NCBI GenBank assembly: GCA_002389765.1
Contig: DGQM01000017.1
Coordinates: 70,119-134,118, forward strand
From: Bacteroidetes bacterium UBA4414
GTDB lineage: Bacteria > Bacteroidota > Bacteroidia > Chitinophagales > Chitinophagaceae
DNA: 64,000 nucleotides
Reading direction: 5' to 3'
In this document: piece by piece, positions 8,281 through 17,101 of the stretch
Layout of the letters: each line of letters begins with the position of its first letter
How positions within the stretch are numbered: the first letter of the stretch is position 1
Position numbers and translations under genes: made by a program
The notes under the pieces: generated by a model
The model's database searches: none
What the model was told of the DNA's origin: nothing
Seen by the model: the letters and a program-made list of their open reading frames with translations, nothing else

Positions 8281-8406
8281 AGGAGTATACTCCTTAACTG
8301 CTACTGCTAGGTTGAATGATGTTAGTTGCATTAGCCAAAATAAGTAGATTATACAATTACTATAATGAATTATACAATAGCGATATGCATGCTATTGCTA
8401 ATTTTG
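8281..8406 (+). promoter_or_regulatory. Operator-rich promoter region of the AraC-type gene
   Basis: Contains a perfect 14-bp palindrome AGGAGTATACTCCT (8281-8294), direct repeats ATTATACAAT at 8348-8357 and 8369-8378 (21-bp period, as in AraC half-sites), an inverted repeat CAATAGC-N9-GCTATTG (8375-8397), and a consensus -7 box TAATTTTG (8399-8406). The -7 box is only 5 bp from the GTG start, so the mRNA would be leaderless or nearly so. Confidence 0.5.
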
Positions 8407-8410
8407 CCAT

Positions 8411-9316
8411 GTGGCTAAGAAGGTAAAAAATACAATCCCTGTTTTTGATATACAGCTATTGCTGCCTGATAATAAGACAAGCGGCGAGGTAGTTGCAGAA
8501 CCATTTGGTACATACTACAAAAAACACACTAAGCTGCATGTTGCGCATCGCCACTCTTTCTTTCATCTGGTGATTTTTACAAAAGGAAAAGGAGAACATA
8601 CGATAGATTTTGAAAAATTTAAAGTAGCAGCGGGACAGATGTATTTCATGAAGCCAGGTCAGGTACATAGCTGGAACTTTACTACAGGGGAAGTGGATGG
8701 ATACGTTATCAATTTTCCTCAGGATTTATTTGCAAGGTTTCTTGCCGATAATCATTTTCTTGATTCCTTTCCATTTCTGAGAGGTGTAGCTGCGGATAGC
8801 GTTATACAACTGGAGGGTGATGCGCTCAAAGAAGTCATAAGTATTATAAAGCTTATTGTAAAAGAAGTAAGCAATACCAAGCAACAATACAACGATATTG
8901 TGAGGGCTTATTTACTGGCATTATTTGTATTAGTAAACAGAACTACGAAAATTGCTGCAGGTAATATGCCTTTGCAACAACAGGCTATACTAAAGGATTA
9001 TCAGCATCTTGTGGATGGGTACTTTGCTGAAAAGCGATTGCCTAAAGATTACGCTGCCATGTTGCACATTACACCCAATTACCTCAATGCAATATGCAAA
9101 CAACTGACAGCAAAATCAGCAGGGCAGATAATACGTGACAGAATTTTGTTAGAAGCCAAGCGATTGCTGGTAAATGCTAAATACAGCATAACGGATATAG
9201 CTATGCAACTAAGCTTTACAGACAGCCCTCATTTTTCCAGATTTTTTAAACAATACACCGGTTTAACACCAGAGGCATTCAGGCAGAATATAGCAGGTGT
9301 AGATAAAATGAAATAA
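8411..9316 (+). CDS. AraC family transcriptional regulator with cupin-like sensor domain
   Basis: 301 residues from GTG 8411; no ATG occurs before about residue 77, and KNTIPVFDIQ is a typical start for this group. The N-terminal half (about 35-150) is a cupin-like fold (HRHSFFHLVIFTKGKGEHTID). The C-terminal 100 residues hold two HTH motifs (LPKDYAAMLHITPNYLNAIC and YSITDIAMQLSFTDSPHFSR) ending with the AraC signature FKQYTGLTPEAFRQ. The effector is unknown. The following DUF983 gene starts 1 bp after the stop, so the two are co-transcribed. Upstream repeats suggest autoregulation. Confidence 0.9.
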   Translation: MAKKVKNTIPVFDIQLLLPDNKTSGEVVAEPFGTYYKKHTKLHVAHRHSFFHLVIFTKGKGEHTIDFEKFKVAAGQMYFMKPGQVHSWNFTTGEVDGYVINFPQDLFARFLADNHFLDSFPFLRGVAADSVIQLEGDALKEVISIIKLIVKEVSNTKQQYNDIVRAYLLALFVLVNRTTKIAAGNMPLQQQAILKDYQHLVDGYFAEKRLPKDYAAMLHITPNYLNAICKQLTAKSAGQIIRDRILLEAKRLLVNAKYSITDIAMQLSFTDSPHFSRFFKQYTGLTPEAFRQNIAGVDKMK

Positions 9317-9317
9317 T

Positions 9318-9740
9318 ATGTGTGCAGAAAAACAACGTAAAACAAGTTTGCTGAAAAGTGTGTTGACAAACAGGTGCCCGCGATGCAGAGAAGACAAATT
9401 GTTTACTAATCCCAATCCCTACGATTTTAAATCGACTATGAATATGCCGGAGCATTGCCCCGTATGCGGACAACGTTACGAGTTGCAAACCGGCTTTTAC
9501 TTTGGTACCGGCTTTGTTAGCTACGGCCTTTCTGTGGCTATACTGGCAACGGTTTTTGTAGCATGGAAAGTATTGTTGGGTTTATCTTACTACGATAACA
9601 GCATATTTTGGTGTTTGGGCACAGCTACTACATTGCTGATAGTAATACAGCCCTTATTGCAACGCCTGGCGCGCTCTATATGGATAGCCTTTTTTGTGCG
9701 GTACGAGGGTGGAGAGGCGAAGAAGGAAATAATACAATAG
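9318..9740 (+). CDS. DUF983 family membrane protein with two CxxC motifs
   Basis: 140 residues. An N-terminal zinc-ribbon-like part has CPRC (LTNRCPRCRED) and CPVC (EHCPVCGQRY). Two or three membrane spans follow (GLSVAILATVFVAWKVLLG and WCLGTATTLLIVIQPLLQRL). This is the DUF983 (PF06170) layout, common in Bacteroidota and alphaproteobacteria; function unknown. It starts 1 bp after the AraC stop codon, so translation is probably coupled. Confidence 0.85.
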   Translation: MCAEKQRKTSLLKSVLTNRCPRCREDKLFTNPNPYDFKSTMNMPEHCPVCGQRYELQTGFYFGTGFVSYGLSVAILATVFVAWKVLLGLSYYDNSIFWCLGTATTLLIVIQPLLQRLARSIWIAFFVRYEGGEAKKEIIQ

Positions 9741-9829
9741 CGTTTTAATAATGTAATAGTTGTTTGGTTGATGGTTGTCTTCTGTACAGTAAATCCTAAC
9801 TTTACGTTGTTATAAAAACAGTGAATAAG

Positions 9830-10093
9830 ATGTGCGATTTTAAAGTACCACATTCGGGAAATACAGAGGCTATGCTATCTAAACTAAAGCATGTGGTAGC
9901 CAAAAACAACGGAACACTAACAGAAACAGAAACAGGTGGCTCTTTTACCATGAATACCATGTTGGGTAGCATTGGTGCAGACTATACGCTGCTGCCCGAT
10001 GCCGTAGAGATGCACATAACACAGAAGCCATTCTTTATGGCTTGCAGTGCACTGGAAGGTTTTGTTACCGATTTTCTTACCAAAGTAAAATAG
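9830..10093 (+). CDS. Small protein, weakly resembling the PHA-granule-associated PF09650 fold
   Basis: 87 residues from ATG 9830; an in-frame GTG at 9821 would add three. The pattern (VPHSGNTEAMLSKLKHVVAK, then beta-like GGSFTMN, VEMHITQKPF, and an acidic helix LEGFVTDFLTKV) loosely recalls the polyhydroxyalkanoic acid system family, with H, a lysine-rich helix and a C-terminal helix in similar order. Similarity was judged by eye and is weak. A -7-like TAACTTTA lies about 30 bp upstream. Monocistronic, with a terminator at 10114. Confidence 0.6.
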   Translation: MCDFKVPHSGNTEAMLSKLKHVVAKNNGTLTETETGGSFTMNTMLGSIGADYTLLPDAVEMHITQKPFFMACSALEGFVTDFLTKVK

Positions 10094-10113
10094 GCACCCG
10101 CTATAAAAAATAG

Positions 10114-10146
10114 GCCCTGCCGGACGAAACGGCAGGGCTGTTTGTT
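10114..10146 (+). terminator. Intrinsic terminator
   Basis: Stem GCCCTGCCG / CGGCAGGGC with a 7-nt loop, followed by TGTTTGTTTT. Lies between the small gene ending at 10093 and the convergent RND gene. Confidence 0.85.
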
Positions 10147-10193
10147 TTACACCCCTGTAAAACTACCCCTTGATTATGCTTATTAATGCTTCT

Positions 10194-13100
10194 TTAAATC
10201 GTTACATGTTTTTTGCGTACACCCCAGTAATAGAATATCGGGAATACCAGTAGTGTAAATATGGTAGCCGTTACCAACCCACCGATGATGACGATGGCCA
10301 ATGGCTTTTGTGATTCTGAACCAATACCGTGAGATATTGCAGCAGGGAACAGACCAATTGCAGCCATCAGTGCAGTCATAACCACCGGCCTTGTACGTGC
10401 AGCCACCGCATGTCTTATGGCATCTGTCAATTCCAGTTTCGCCTTCAGGTTTTTGTGGAATTCCGATATCAGGATAACGCCATTCTGCACACAGATGCCA
10501 AACAAGGCAATGAAACCAACGCCTGCCGATATACCAAAGTTGATGCCTGTTAAGTGCAGTGCAGCAATACCACCTATCAATGCGAATGGTACGTTTGCCA
10601 ACACGAGTAGTGAGTCTTGTATATTGCCAAACATGATGAACAACAATACGAATATCAATACCAGACTGATAGGTACTACCTGTGCAAGGCGTCCTGTAGC
10701 ACGTACCTGGTTTTCAAACTCACCCGTCCAGCCAATGCTATAGCCTTCAGGTAGGTGTACGTTGGCTTTTACACGTTTTTGTGCATCTGCAATGGTGCTG
10801 CCAAGGTCGCGTTCGCGTACAGAGAATTTTACGCCGATAAAACGTTTGGTATTATCCCTGTAGATAAATGCAGGCCCTGTGATTTTGCGAATAGTTGCAA
10901 TCTCTTTCAACGGTATTTTATCACCATTGATAGTAGGTACCATCAATCGCATGATGTCGTCTTCATCTTTGCGATAATCTTTCTCGTACCTTACACGGAT
11001 GTCAAATTTCTTTTCGCCCTCGTATTTGGTAGTAGCTGTTTTACCGCCTATCGCCATTTCAATCATACTTTGTGCATCTGCTTTAGACACGCCATAGATG
11101 GCCATCTTTTGCTCGTCCAGCAATACACTTATTTCAGGCTGTCCGATATTGCGCAGGATGCCTACGTCTTTAATGCCCTGCACATCCTGTATCTGTTGTA
11201 TCACCTGGTTGGCAATTTTATCCAATGTGTTCAGGTCTTCACCATATATCTTTACGGCGTTTGATGCGTTGATACCCGCTACAGCTTCTGCCACGTTGTC
11301 AATAATAGGCTGCGAGTAGTTATAGACAATGCCCTGATAGTTTTTTAGCTTTTTATCCATCTCTGCTACCAGCCCGTCCATGCTAATGTTGCGCTTCCAT
11401 TCATCTTTTGGTTTCAGGTTTACCTGCATCTGAACATAGTAAAAACCACTAGGGTCTGTACCATCATTACTACGCCCAGTTTGTGATAGCACACCATTCA
11501 CTTCGGGGAATGTCATCAGTTCTTTGCGCAATACGCTCACCATTTTCACTGTTTCGTTCAGCGATGTACTCATTGGTAGTTTTGCTTCTACCCATAAAGC
11601 ACCTTCGTTCAGTTGCGGCAAAAATTCTGTACCCAACCATTTTGTAGATAACAAAGACAAACCGAGTATTGCGATAGATACAATAAAGCTTCTGCGTTTG
11701 TTGGCAAATGTTTTGTTGAAACCGCTAGATACTATTTTGTTTATCCAGTCTACAAACCTGTTGTGCTTCTCTTTTACATCTTTCTTCAGCAGTATAGAAC
11801 ACAGTACCGGTACCAATGTAAGTGTGAATATCAGCGCGCCCAGTAATGCAAAGCCTAATGTGTATGCCAGCGGAGAGAACATTTTACCCTCTACTTTTTG
11901 GAATGAGAAGATAGGCAGCAAGGCAGATATGATAATCAGTTTTGAAAAGAAAACCGCTTTACCCATTTCTGTACCTGTACGCTTGATGAGCCCCAGTTTG
12001 GATAGTTTGTTGAACTTCTCCATTCCTACCTTATGGCTCAGCCCATCCAGTGCCACAAAGAGCCCTTCCACCATTACGACGGCACCATCTATAATAATAC
12101 CAAAATCTACCGCACCCAGTGATAGCAGATTGGCGCTCATGCCCTTCAACTTCAGGCACATGAAGGCAAATAGTAATGCCAGTGGTATGATGAGTGATAC
12201 AATAAGCGTAGTGCGCCAATCGGCCATGAAGAGGAATACAATCACTGTTACCAATACGATACCTTCTATCAGGTTGTGCAATACGGTTTTGGTGCAGTAG
12301 TGCATCAGGTTGTCGCGGTCGTAGAATACTTCCATCTTCACATCAGCAGGCAGCACTTTAGTATTCAGTTCAGCAATCTTTTCTTTCAGCCTGCCCAATA
12401 CCTCGCTAGGGTTTTCACCCTTTCGCATTACCACAATGCCTTCTACTACGTCGTCATTATTATTCAGCCCCACTTGCCCCACACGTGGTGCATTGCTTTC
12501 CAGTACATTGGCAATATTCTTGACAAGAATAGGGTTGCCGTTTTTATTGGCAACAATGGTATTCTCTATGTCTGCTATAGAATTGAGCAAACCCAAACCA
12601 CGTACCACATATGCCTGTCCGTTCTTCTCAATAATATCGCCGCCCACGTTCAGGTTGGCTTTGGTAACTGCAGTATATACCTCAAGCGGTGTCAGGTCGT
12701 AAGACTGCAGTTTAACAGGATCTACAGATATTTCATAAATCTTTTCTCTACCGCCAAATGCTACCACATCTGCTATGCCCGGTACTGCACGCAGCTGGCG
12801 GTCAATAGTCCAGTTTTGTATCGTCAGCAGGTCGCGCGTATCTTTCTTATCACTCTTCAGTACATACCTGTATATCTCGCCGGTTGGGCCATACGGTGGT
12901 TGCACATCGGGTTCTACTTCCTCGGGTAGCTGCACATTGCGCAACTGGTTATTTACCTGTTGGCGAGCAAAGAAATCATCTACATCGTCCTCAAAAATGA
13001 TTTTGATAACAGAGAGGCCGAACATGGTAATGCTGCGCACATTTGTTTTGCGCTGTACCGAGTTCATGGCTATCTCTATCGGCGTTGTTACAAAGCGTTC

Positions 13101-13292
13101 TACCTCTTCGGCGCTGCGCCCGTTCCATTCTGTTACGATGATGATTTGAGTATTCGTAACATCCGGAAAAGCCTCTATGGGCAAGTTTTTGTAGCTTACA
13201 ATACCCGCTATGATAAGTATGCCTACCCAGAAAAAAGTAAACATCTTATTCTTTAGCGAGAAGGCTATGATGCGTTTGATAAACTTGTTCAT
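10194..13292 (-). CDS. czcA: Heavy-metal efflux RND pump, CzcA/CusA family
   Basis: 1032 residues, the usual length. Begins MNKFIKRIIAFSLKNKMFTF with the first span and has two large periplasmic loops and about 12 spans. The fourth-span motif LGAVDFGIIIDGAVVMVEG carries the DFG...D proton-relay acids typical of CzcA/CusA cation pumps rather than AcrB-type drug pumps. It exports divalent or monovalent metal cations from periplasm or cytoplasm as the inner-membrane part of a tripartite system. It follows the adaptor gene by 6 bp. Which metal cannot be read from sequence; I see no run of paired methionines that would force Cu/Ag. Confidence 0.93.
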   Translation of the reverse strand: MNKFIKRIIAFSLKNKMFTFFWVGILIIAGIVSYKNLPIEAFPDVTNTQIIIVTEWNGRSAEEVERFVTTPIEIAMNSVQRKTNVRSITMFGLSVIKIIFEDDVDDFFARQQVNNQLRNVQLPEEVEPDVQPPYGPTGEIYRYVLKSDKKDTRDLLTIQNWTIDRQLRAVPGIADVVAFGGREKIYEISVDPVKLQSYDLTPLEVYTAVTKANLNVGGDIIEKNGQAYVVRGLGLLNSIADIENTIVANKNGNPILVKNIANVLESNAPRVGQVGLNNNDDVVEGIVVMRKGENPSEVLGRLKEKIAELNTKVLPADVKMEVFYDRDNLMHYCTKTVLHNLIEGIVLVTVIVFLFMADWRTTLIVSLIIPLALLFAFMCLKLKGMSANLLSLGAVDFGIIIDGAVVMVEGLFVALDGLSHKVGMEKFNKLSKLGLIKRTGTEMGKAVFFSKLIIISALLPIFSFQKVEGKMFSPLAYTLGFALLGALIFTLTLVPVLCSILLKKDVKEKHNRFVDWINKIVSSGFNKTFANKRRSFIVSIAILGLSLLSTKWLGTEFLPQLNEGALWVEAKLPMSTSLNETVKMVSVLRKELMTFPEVNGVLSQTGRSNDGTDPSGFYYVQMQVNLKPKDEWKRNISMDGLVAEMDKKLKNYQGIVYNYSQPIIDNVAEAVAGINASNAVKIYGEDLNTLDKIANQVIQQIQDVQGIKDVGILRNIGQPEISVLLDEQKMAIYGVSKADAQSMIEMAIGGKTATTKYEGEKKFDIRVRYEKDYRKDEDDIMRLMVPTINGDKIPLKEIATIRKITGPAFIYRDNTKRFIGVKFSVRERDLGSTIADAQKRVKANVHLPEGYSIGWTGEFENQVRATGRLAQVVPISLVLIFVLLFIMFGNIQDSLLVLANVPFALIGGIAALHLTGINFGISAGVGFIALFGICVQNGVILISEFHKNLKAKLELTDAIRHAVAARTRPVVMTALMAAIGLFPAAISHGIGSESQKPLAIVIIGGLVTATIFTLLVFPIFYYWGVRKKHVTI

Positions 13293-13298
13293 CTTCTA

Positions 13299-14390
13299 TT
13301 AGTCGTTTAAAGCATCATAAATCAAAAGTCCGTTCTTAGATATAACCGTTTCGCCGTCATTAACACCCGACGATAAATAGGTTACATCATTCAGCTGCCT
13401 GTACACTTCTACCTGCCTTGTTTCTATTACCGATTTAGATTTGAATACCATTACATAAGCCCTACTATTGTCAAAGATGACAGATGATGAAGGCACGGTT
13501 ACCATTTTCTTATTTTCGGAAAACTTCAGCGTTACCGTTGCGTTCATTTCGGGCTTCAGCAAAAAGTCGGGGTTGGCAATTTTTATCCTCACCTTCATAG
13601 CCCTAGTTTGCGGGTCTATAGCGTTGAATATCTTATCTACTTTACCAGTAAACAGTTTGTCGGGATAGCTCACTGTCATGATATCTGCTTCATAGCCTTC
13701 TTTTATCTTGCCTATGTCCGATTCGTTTACGTTTGCCAGTACCCATATATCATCTATCTGTGCTATGGCAAATACCAGGTCCGATTTGTCGCTACGCAAT
13801 TGCTCATTCTGGTTGATGTCTTTCTGCACGATGAAACCACTAAGCGGCGCGGTGATGTTGTAGATAGAACCCTTCTTAATGTTGTATATCTGGTATACTT
13901 CGTTTATCCTGTTTACGGCAGCCCTTGCTTTTTCTACTTCCTTGTCTGCTGCCAGTACGTCTCTTTCAGAGTTCAGCTTGCCTTCATACAGGTCTTTGGC
14001 TACACGCAGGTTTTTCTCTGCCAGTATCAGGTCGCTCTGCGCATCCAGTTTCTCTTTCTGAAATTCTGCTACCTCGCTACTGCGCACCACAGCCAATACT
14101 TGTCCTTGTTGTACATAGTCGCCCAGCTCTACATTTATTTTCTCTACCACACCACCTACTACGGGATATACCTGTGCCTGTTTGTTATTGTCTGCAGCTA
14201 TTTTACCAAACAGTTTCAGTTCTGTCTTTACATCAGATTCAGAAGCTTTGGTAAATGCGCAGCGCGACATCATGGTATCGCTCATGGTGAAAGCAAATTT
14301 CACATCATCTACTTTCTCTTTGTTGTGGCAGGAAGACAACCCTTGCCACAGCGTACATACAACAATGGCCTTGATAATATTATTATTCAT
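13299..14390 (-). CDS. czcB: RND periplasmic adaptor (membrane fusion) protein, CzcB-like lipoprotein
   Basis: 363 residues. Lipoprotein-type start (IKAIVVCTLWQGLSSC, Cys21, then HNKEK). It has the adaptor order: a lipoyl-like half (VVGGVVEKINVELGDYVQQG), a coiled-coil hairpin (about 115-160, EKLDAQSDLILAEKNLRVAKD), the second lipoyl half (GSIYNITAPLSGFIVQKDIN), then beta-barrel and membrane-proximal domains. It bridges CzcA to the outer-membrane channel. One base separates it from the channel gene and six from the pump gene. Confidence 0.92.
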   Translation of the reverse strand: MNNNIIKAIVVCTLWQGLSSCHNKEKVDDVKFAFTMSDTMMSRCAFTKASESDVKTELKLFGKIAADNNKQAQVYPVVGGVVEKINVELGDYVQQGQVLAVVRSSEVAEFQKEKLDAQSDLILAEKNLRVAKDLYEGKLNSERDVLAADKEVEKARAAVNRINEVYQIYNIKKGSIYNITAPLSGFIVQKDINQNEQLRSDKSDLVFAIAQIDDIWVLANVNESDIGKIKEGYEADIMTVSYPDKLFTGKVDKIFNAIDPQTRAMKVRIKIANPDFLLKPEMNATVTLKFSENKKMVTVPSSSVIFDNSRAYVMVFKSKSVIETRQVEVYRQLNDVTYLSSGVNDGETVISKNGLLIYDALND

Positions 14391-14391
14391 C

Positions 14392-15648
14392 TCAGAAGAT
14401 TTCGGAAGAAACAGTTTGATTTATTTTTTCTGCTGCTACAGACACTTGTGCCTGCACCCTTTGTAGTTCGGTTATTGATTCATTGTAAGACTCCAGGAAG
14501 TCTACAAACTCCAGCAGTGATATATTGCGCTTCTGGAAGTTTTCAGAAAGCCCCTTAAACACGATGTCGAAATCGCTGTTGTAGAAGTCCTTTGTTTTAA
14601 AGTATTCGGCAACGCTTCTGTTGTACATAGCTACAGCATGCTGCACATCGTTATATACAATCTCGCCCAGTTGTGCCTTGTTGGTATTGCTGATATTTAC
14701 CTGCTGACGCGCTGCCATGATATTGCCACGATTGCGGTTCCATACCGGCAGGTCGAAGGCTACACCAACATTTACCTGATTGTTGAAAGCGCCACCACGT
14801 TGGTCGTAAGAACTATTCAACGCCAAGTCGGGTATAGCATTGCGCTTTTCCAGTTTCAGTGTCAGGGCTGCAACATCGCTCTGTAGTGCAGACATCTTTA
14901 CATCCGGCCTGTTACTCATAGCAGTATTATACAACGATTCTACATCCAATACCTTCCTGAATTTATCATCGTCACGTTTGCCAAGCTTCGGCGTTACTAC
15001 ATCTCTCGTATTCAGCAGTAAGCGTAGTGTAGCCATTTCTTCGTTATAGCTTTCCAGTACGTCTGCACGCTCGTTGTTTATCTTCAGGTATACAGCTTTC
15101 AGCCTTACTACTTCTTTGGCAGCTATATTGCCTTTGGCTGTTTGTATTTCGTAAGACTGAATAATTGTATCCAGCAGCGCCAGTTGTTCATTGTATTTCT
15201 TCAATACATTTACCTGTTGCTTCACGGTATACAAGCTGTTGTGCAGCGTGAATTTCAGGTTGCGTATCAGGTCTTCCAATTCATACGCTGCTACGTCTGC
15301 TTCTTTCTTTGCAATGTCTATTTGTGCTTTGCGCTTTCCACCCAGCAATATCAGTTGCTCCAGTGCAAATGCTTTTTGCCCCGTTTGCCCGGTACGGAAG
15401 TATTGTTTCGTATTAGGATCGTAAGCATTAAAGTCTGCCGTGAAAGTAGGGTTTGGATATACTTTAGATTGTATAACAAGTGCTTTCTGGTAGTTGATAT
15501 TGTATTGTGCGGCAATAAGCTGCAGGTTTTCTTTTAGAAATATGCTGTCGGCCTGCGGTATGCTCACCGACAAGGTATCGGCTGCATGGCTTTGGTGGCT
15601 TGCCAGACAACATACGGCCGCTGCTATTGTTACGTTTCTGAAAAACAT
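14392..15648 (-). CDS. czcC: TolC-family outer membrane efflux channel, CzcC-like
   Basis: 418 residues. Signal peptide MFFRNVTIAAAVCCLASHQSHA. Two TolC-type repeats with long heptad-rich helices (EADVAAYELEDLIRNLKFTL, ERADVLESYNEEMATLRLLL, and near the end FVDFLESYNESITELQRVQA). It forms the outer-membrane channel of the tripartite pump. First gene of the structural trio, with a phased CTTAA array between it and the kinase gene, so it probably has its own promoter regulated by the adjacent two-component system. Confidence 0.92.
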   Translation of the reverse strand: MFFRNVTIAAAVCCLASHQSHAADTLSVSIPQADSIFLKENLQLIAAQYNINYQKALVIQSKVYPNPTFTADFNAYDPNTKQYFRTGQTGQKAFALEQLILLGGKRKAQIDIAKKEADVAAYELEDLIRNLKFTLHNSLYTVKQQVNVLKKYNEQLALLDTIIQSYEIQTAKGNIAAKEVVRLKAVYLKINNERADVLESYNEEMATLRLLLNTRDVVTPKLGKRDDDKFRKVLDVESLYNTAMSNRPDVKMSALQSDVAALTLKLEKRNAIPDLALNSSYDQRGGAFNNQVNVGVAFDLPVWNRNRGNIMAARQQVNISNTNKAQLGEIVYNDVQHAVAMYNRSVAEYFKTKDFYNSDFDIVFKGLSENFQKRNISLLEFVDFLESYNESITELQRVQAQVSVAAEKINQTVSSEIF

Positions 15649-15652
15649 AACA

Positions 15653-15708
15653 CAATAGTAGAATCAGCCGCCTTAAGACCAACTTAAAGCACCTTAAGAT
15701 TTCTTAAG
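15653..15708 (-). promoter_or_regulatory. Phased CTTAA(G/A) array, probable OmpR-type response-regulator operator for the efflux genes
   Basis: Plus-strand cores CTTAAG 15672, CTTAAA 15683, CTTAAG 15693 and CTTAAG 15703, spaced 11, 10 and 10 bp. A -7-like TACTATTG (complement of 15653-15660) lies between the array and the channel gene start. The last core overlaps the kinase stop codon. Tandem direct repeats with one-turn period are the normal OmpR/PhoB-family site. Confidence 0.6.
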
Positions 15709-17101
15709 CTTGCGGTAAATCTATGTTAAAACAGTTTTTACCCTCTTCAGTAACGCTGTAGGAGATATGCCCATTGTGCAGGCTGATGATGCGCTGAACG
15801 AGGAAAAGACCCAGCCCGAAGCCCTTCGTGTTTTTGCTGTTCTTGCCACGGAAAATGTGGGTAAACATCAATCCGCGGTCTTCGCTATTCAGTACTTCAC
15901 CATCGTTTCTGAAGCTGATATAGGTGTTTTCGCTATCTGTCTTCAGGTATATAACTGGTGGCTCTTGCAGCGAATAGTTGATGGCATTTTTTATCAGGTT
16001 GTAGAACACCATTTTCAGCATGCGCGAATTGCCCTTTACGGTCAATACCTCGCTATGAGTAATAGATTCATCCATCTGAAACTCTATCTGCTTTTCGGGG
16101 TTGATGTAGCCAATCTCTTCTATACACTCAAACAGCAATTCATCTACCCGTATTTTTTCGGTTAGCAATCGGTCGCTGCCACTTTCTGCTCTCGATATAT
16201 CGAGCATGGCATTTATGATCTGTGCCAGCTCCATCAGCCCGTCTTTCTGAAATTGCAGGCTTTGTGCTATTGCTTCCTCATCCTTATTGCCAATGGCCGA
16301 TTCTACATTGGTCATCATAATCGTAAGCGGCGTCTTCAGCTCGTGCGATACGTGATGGATAAAGTTGTTCTGGAACTTAAACGCACCCTCAACCCTTGTT
16401 AGCAGTTCGTTGAATTTTGATGTAAGGATGCCAAGTTCATCTTTCGTCTGTATCTGCTCTACTCGTTTCGATAAGTTATCGGGTGTAATGCCCTCAATAT
16501 CTTTTGCCAGCTTCGTTATAGGGTAAATGATGGTTTTGGATAACGTAAACGATGCCAATGCTATCAGTGCGGTAGTGATGATAAACGTGATAAGCAGCAG
16601 GTTTTTCAAGAAGTCAATCTTGCTCTTGCCAAACCTGTCGTGTGCTTGCGCCAGCCCGTAATATATTTTGTGATTGTGTTTGAACTCCAACGCCAGTATC
16701 TCGTAATTGCCGTCTTTCAGGTGCATCTCTACATCTTCCTTCATCAACTTGTTCAGCAGATTGCGCGGATAGCTGATTTTGGTATCATCGATACTGGAAT
16801 AGACAAGTGTGCCTGTTGAGTCAAAAATCAGAATCTTCTCGTCATACAGACTGTTGATAGTATTACGGTCGAAGATGCGAAGCAGGTCGTGGTCTATCTG
16901 GTCTACTTCTGTCAGGATTTTGAAGGTAGTGTACATCTTATCCTTCAGGCGCTGATAAAACTCTTCCTGCCTGTATTCTTCAGATATTACATATACCATC
17001 ACAAAGCTGAATGCCGTAAGCAGGGTAAACACCAATGTGTAACCCCATGCCAGTTTCAGCTTCAATGGCAGATTACGTATCGGACGAAAGGTAGTAGCCA
17101 A
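15704..17101 (-). CDS. Sensor histidine kinase of the metal-efflux two-component system
   Basis: 465 residues. TTG start at 17101 (MATTFRPIRNL); the next in-frame Met is inside the first span. Two membrane spans (about 17-38, and about 170-190 LLLITFIITTALIALASFTL) flank a periplasmic sensor. HAMP is at about 190-240. HisKA carries His in NNFIHHVSHELKTPLTIMMT. The HATPase domain has N-box NLIKNAINYS and G2 box GFGLGLFLVQRI. It overlaps the regulator gene by 29 bp, so translation is coupled. CzcS/CusS-type by position. Confidence 0.92.
   Translation of the reverse strand: MATTFRPIRNLPLKLKLAWGYTLVFTLLTAFSFVMVYVISEEYRQEEFYQRLKDKMYTTFKILTEVDQIDHDLLRIFDRNTINSLYDEKILIFDSTGTLVYSSIDDTKISYPRNLLNKLMKEDVEMHLKDGNYEILALEFKHNHKIYYGLAQAHDRFGKSKIDFLKNLLLITFIITTALIALASFTLSKTIIYPITKLAKDIEGITPDNLSKRVEQIQTKDELGILTSKFNELLTRVEGAFKFQNNFIHHVSHELKTPLTIMMTNVESAIGNKDEEAIAQSLQFQKDGLMELAQIINAMLDISRAESGSDRLLTEKIRVDELLFECIEEIGYINPEKQIEFQMDESITHSEVLTVKGNSRMLKMVFYNLIKNAINYSLQEPPVIYLKTDSENTYISFRNDGEVLNSEDRGLMFTHIFRGKNSKNTKGFGLGLFLVQRIISLHNGHISYSVTEEGKNCFNIDLPQA

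Noticed and set aside
11524..12300. 258-codon open frame on the plus strand opposite czcA
   Set aside because: Antisense to a confidently identified RND pump gene; composition is a shadow of that coding strand.
13608..14558. 316-codon open frame opposite the adaptor and channel genes
   Set aside because: Tyr/Phe/Cys-rich shadow frame covering the junction of two well-supported genes; no domain or promoter.
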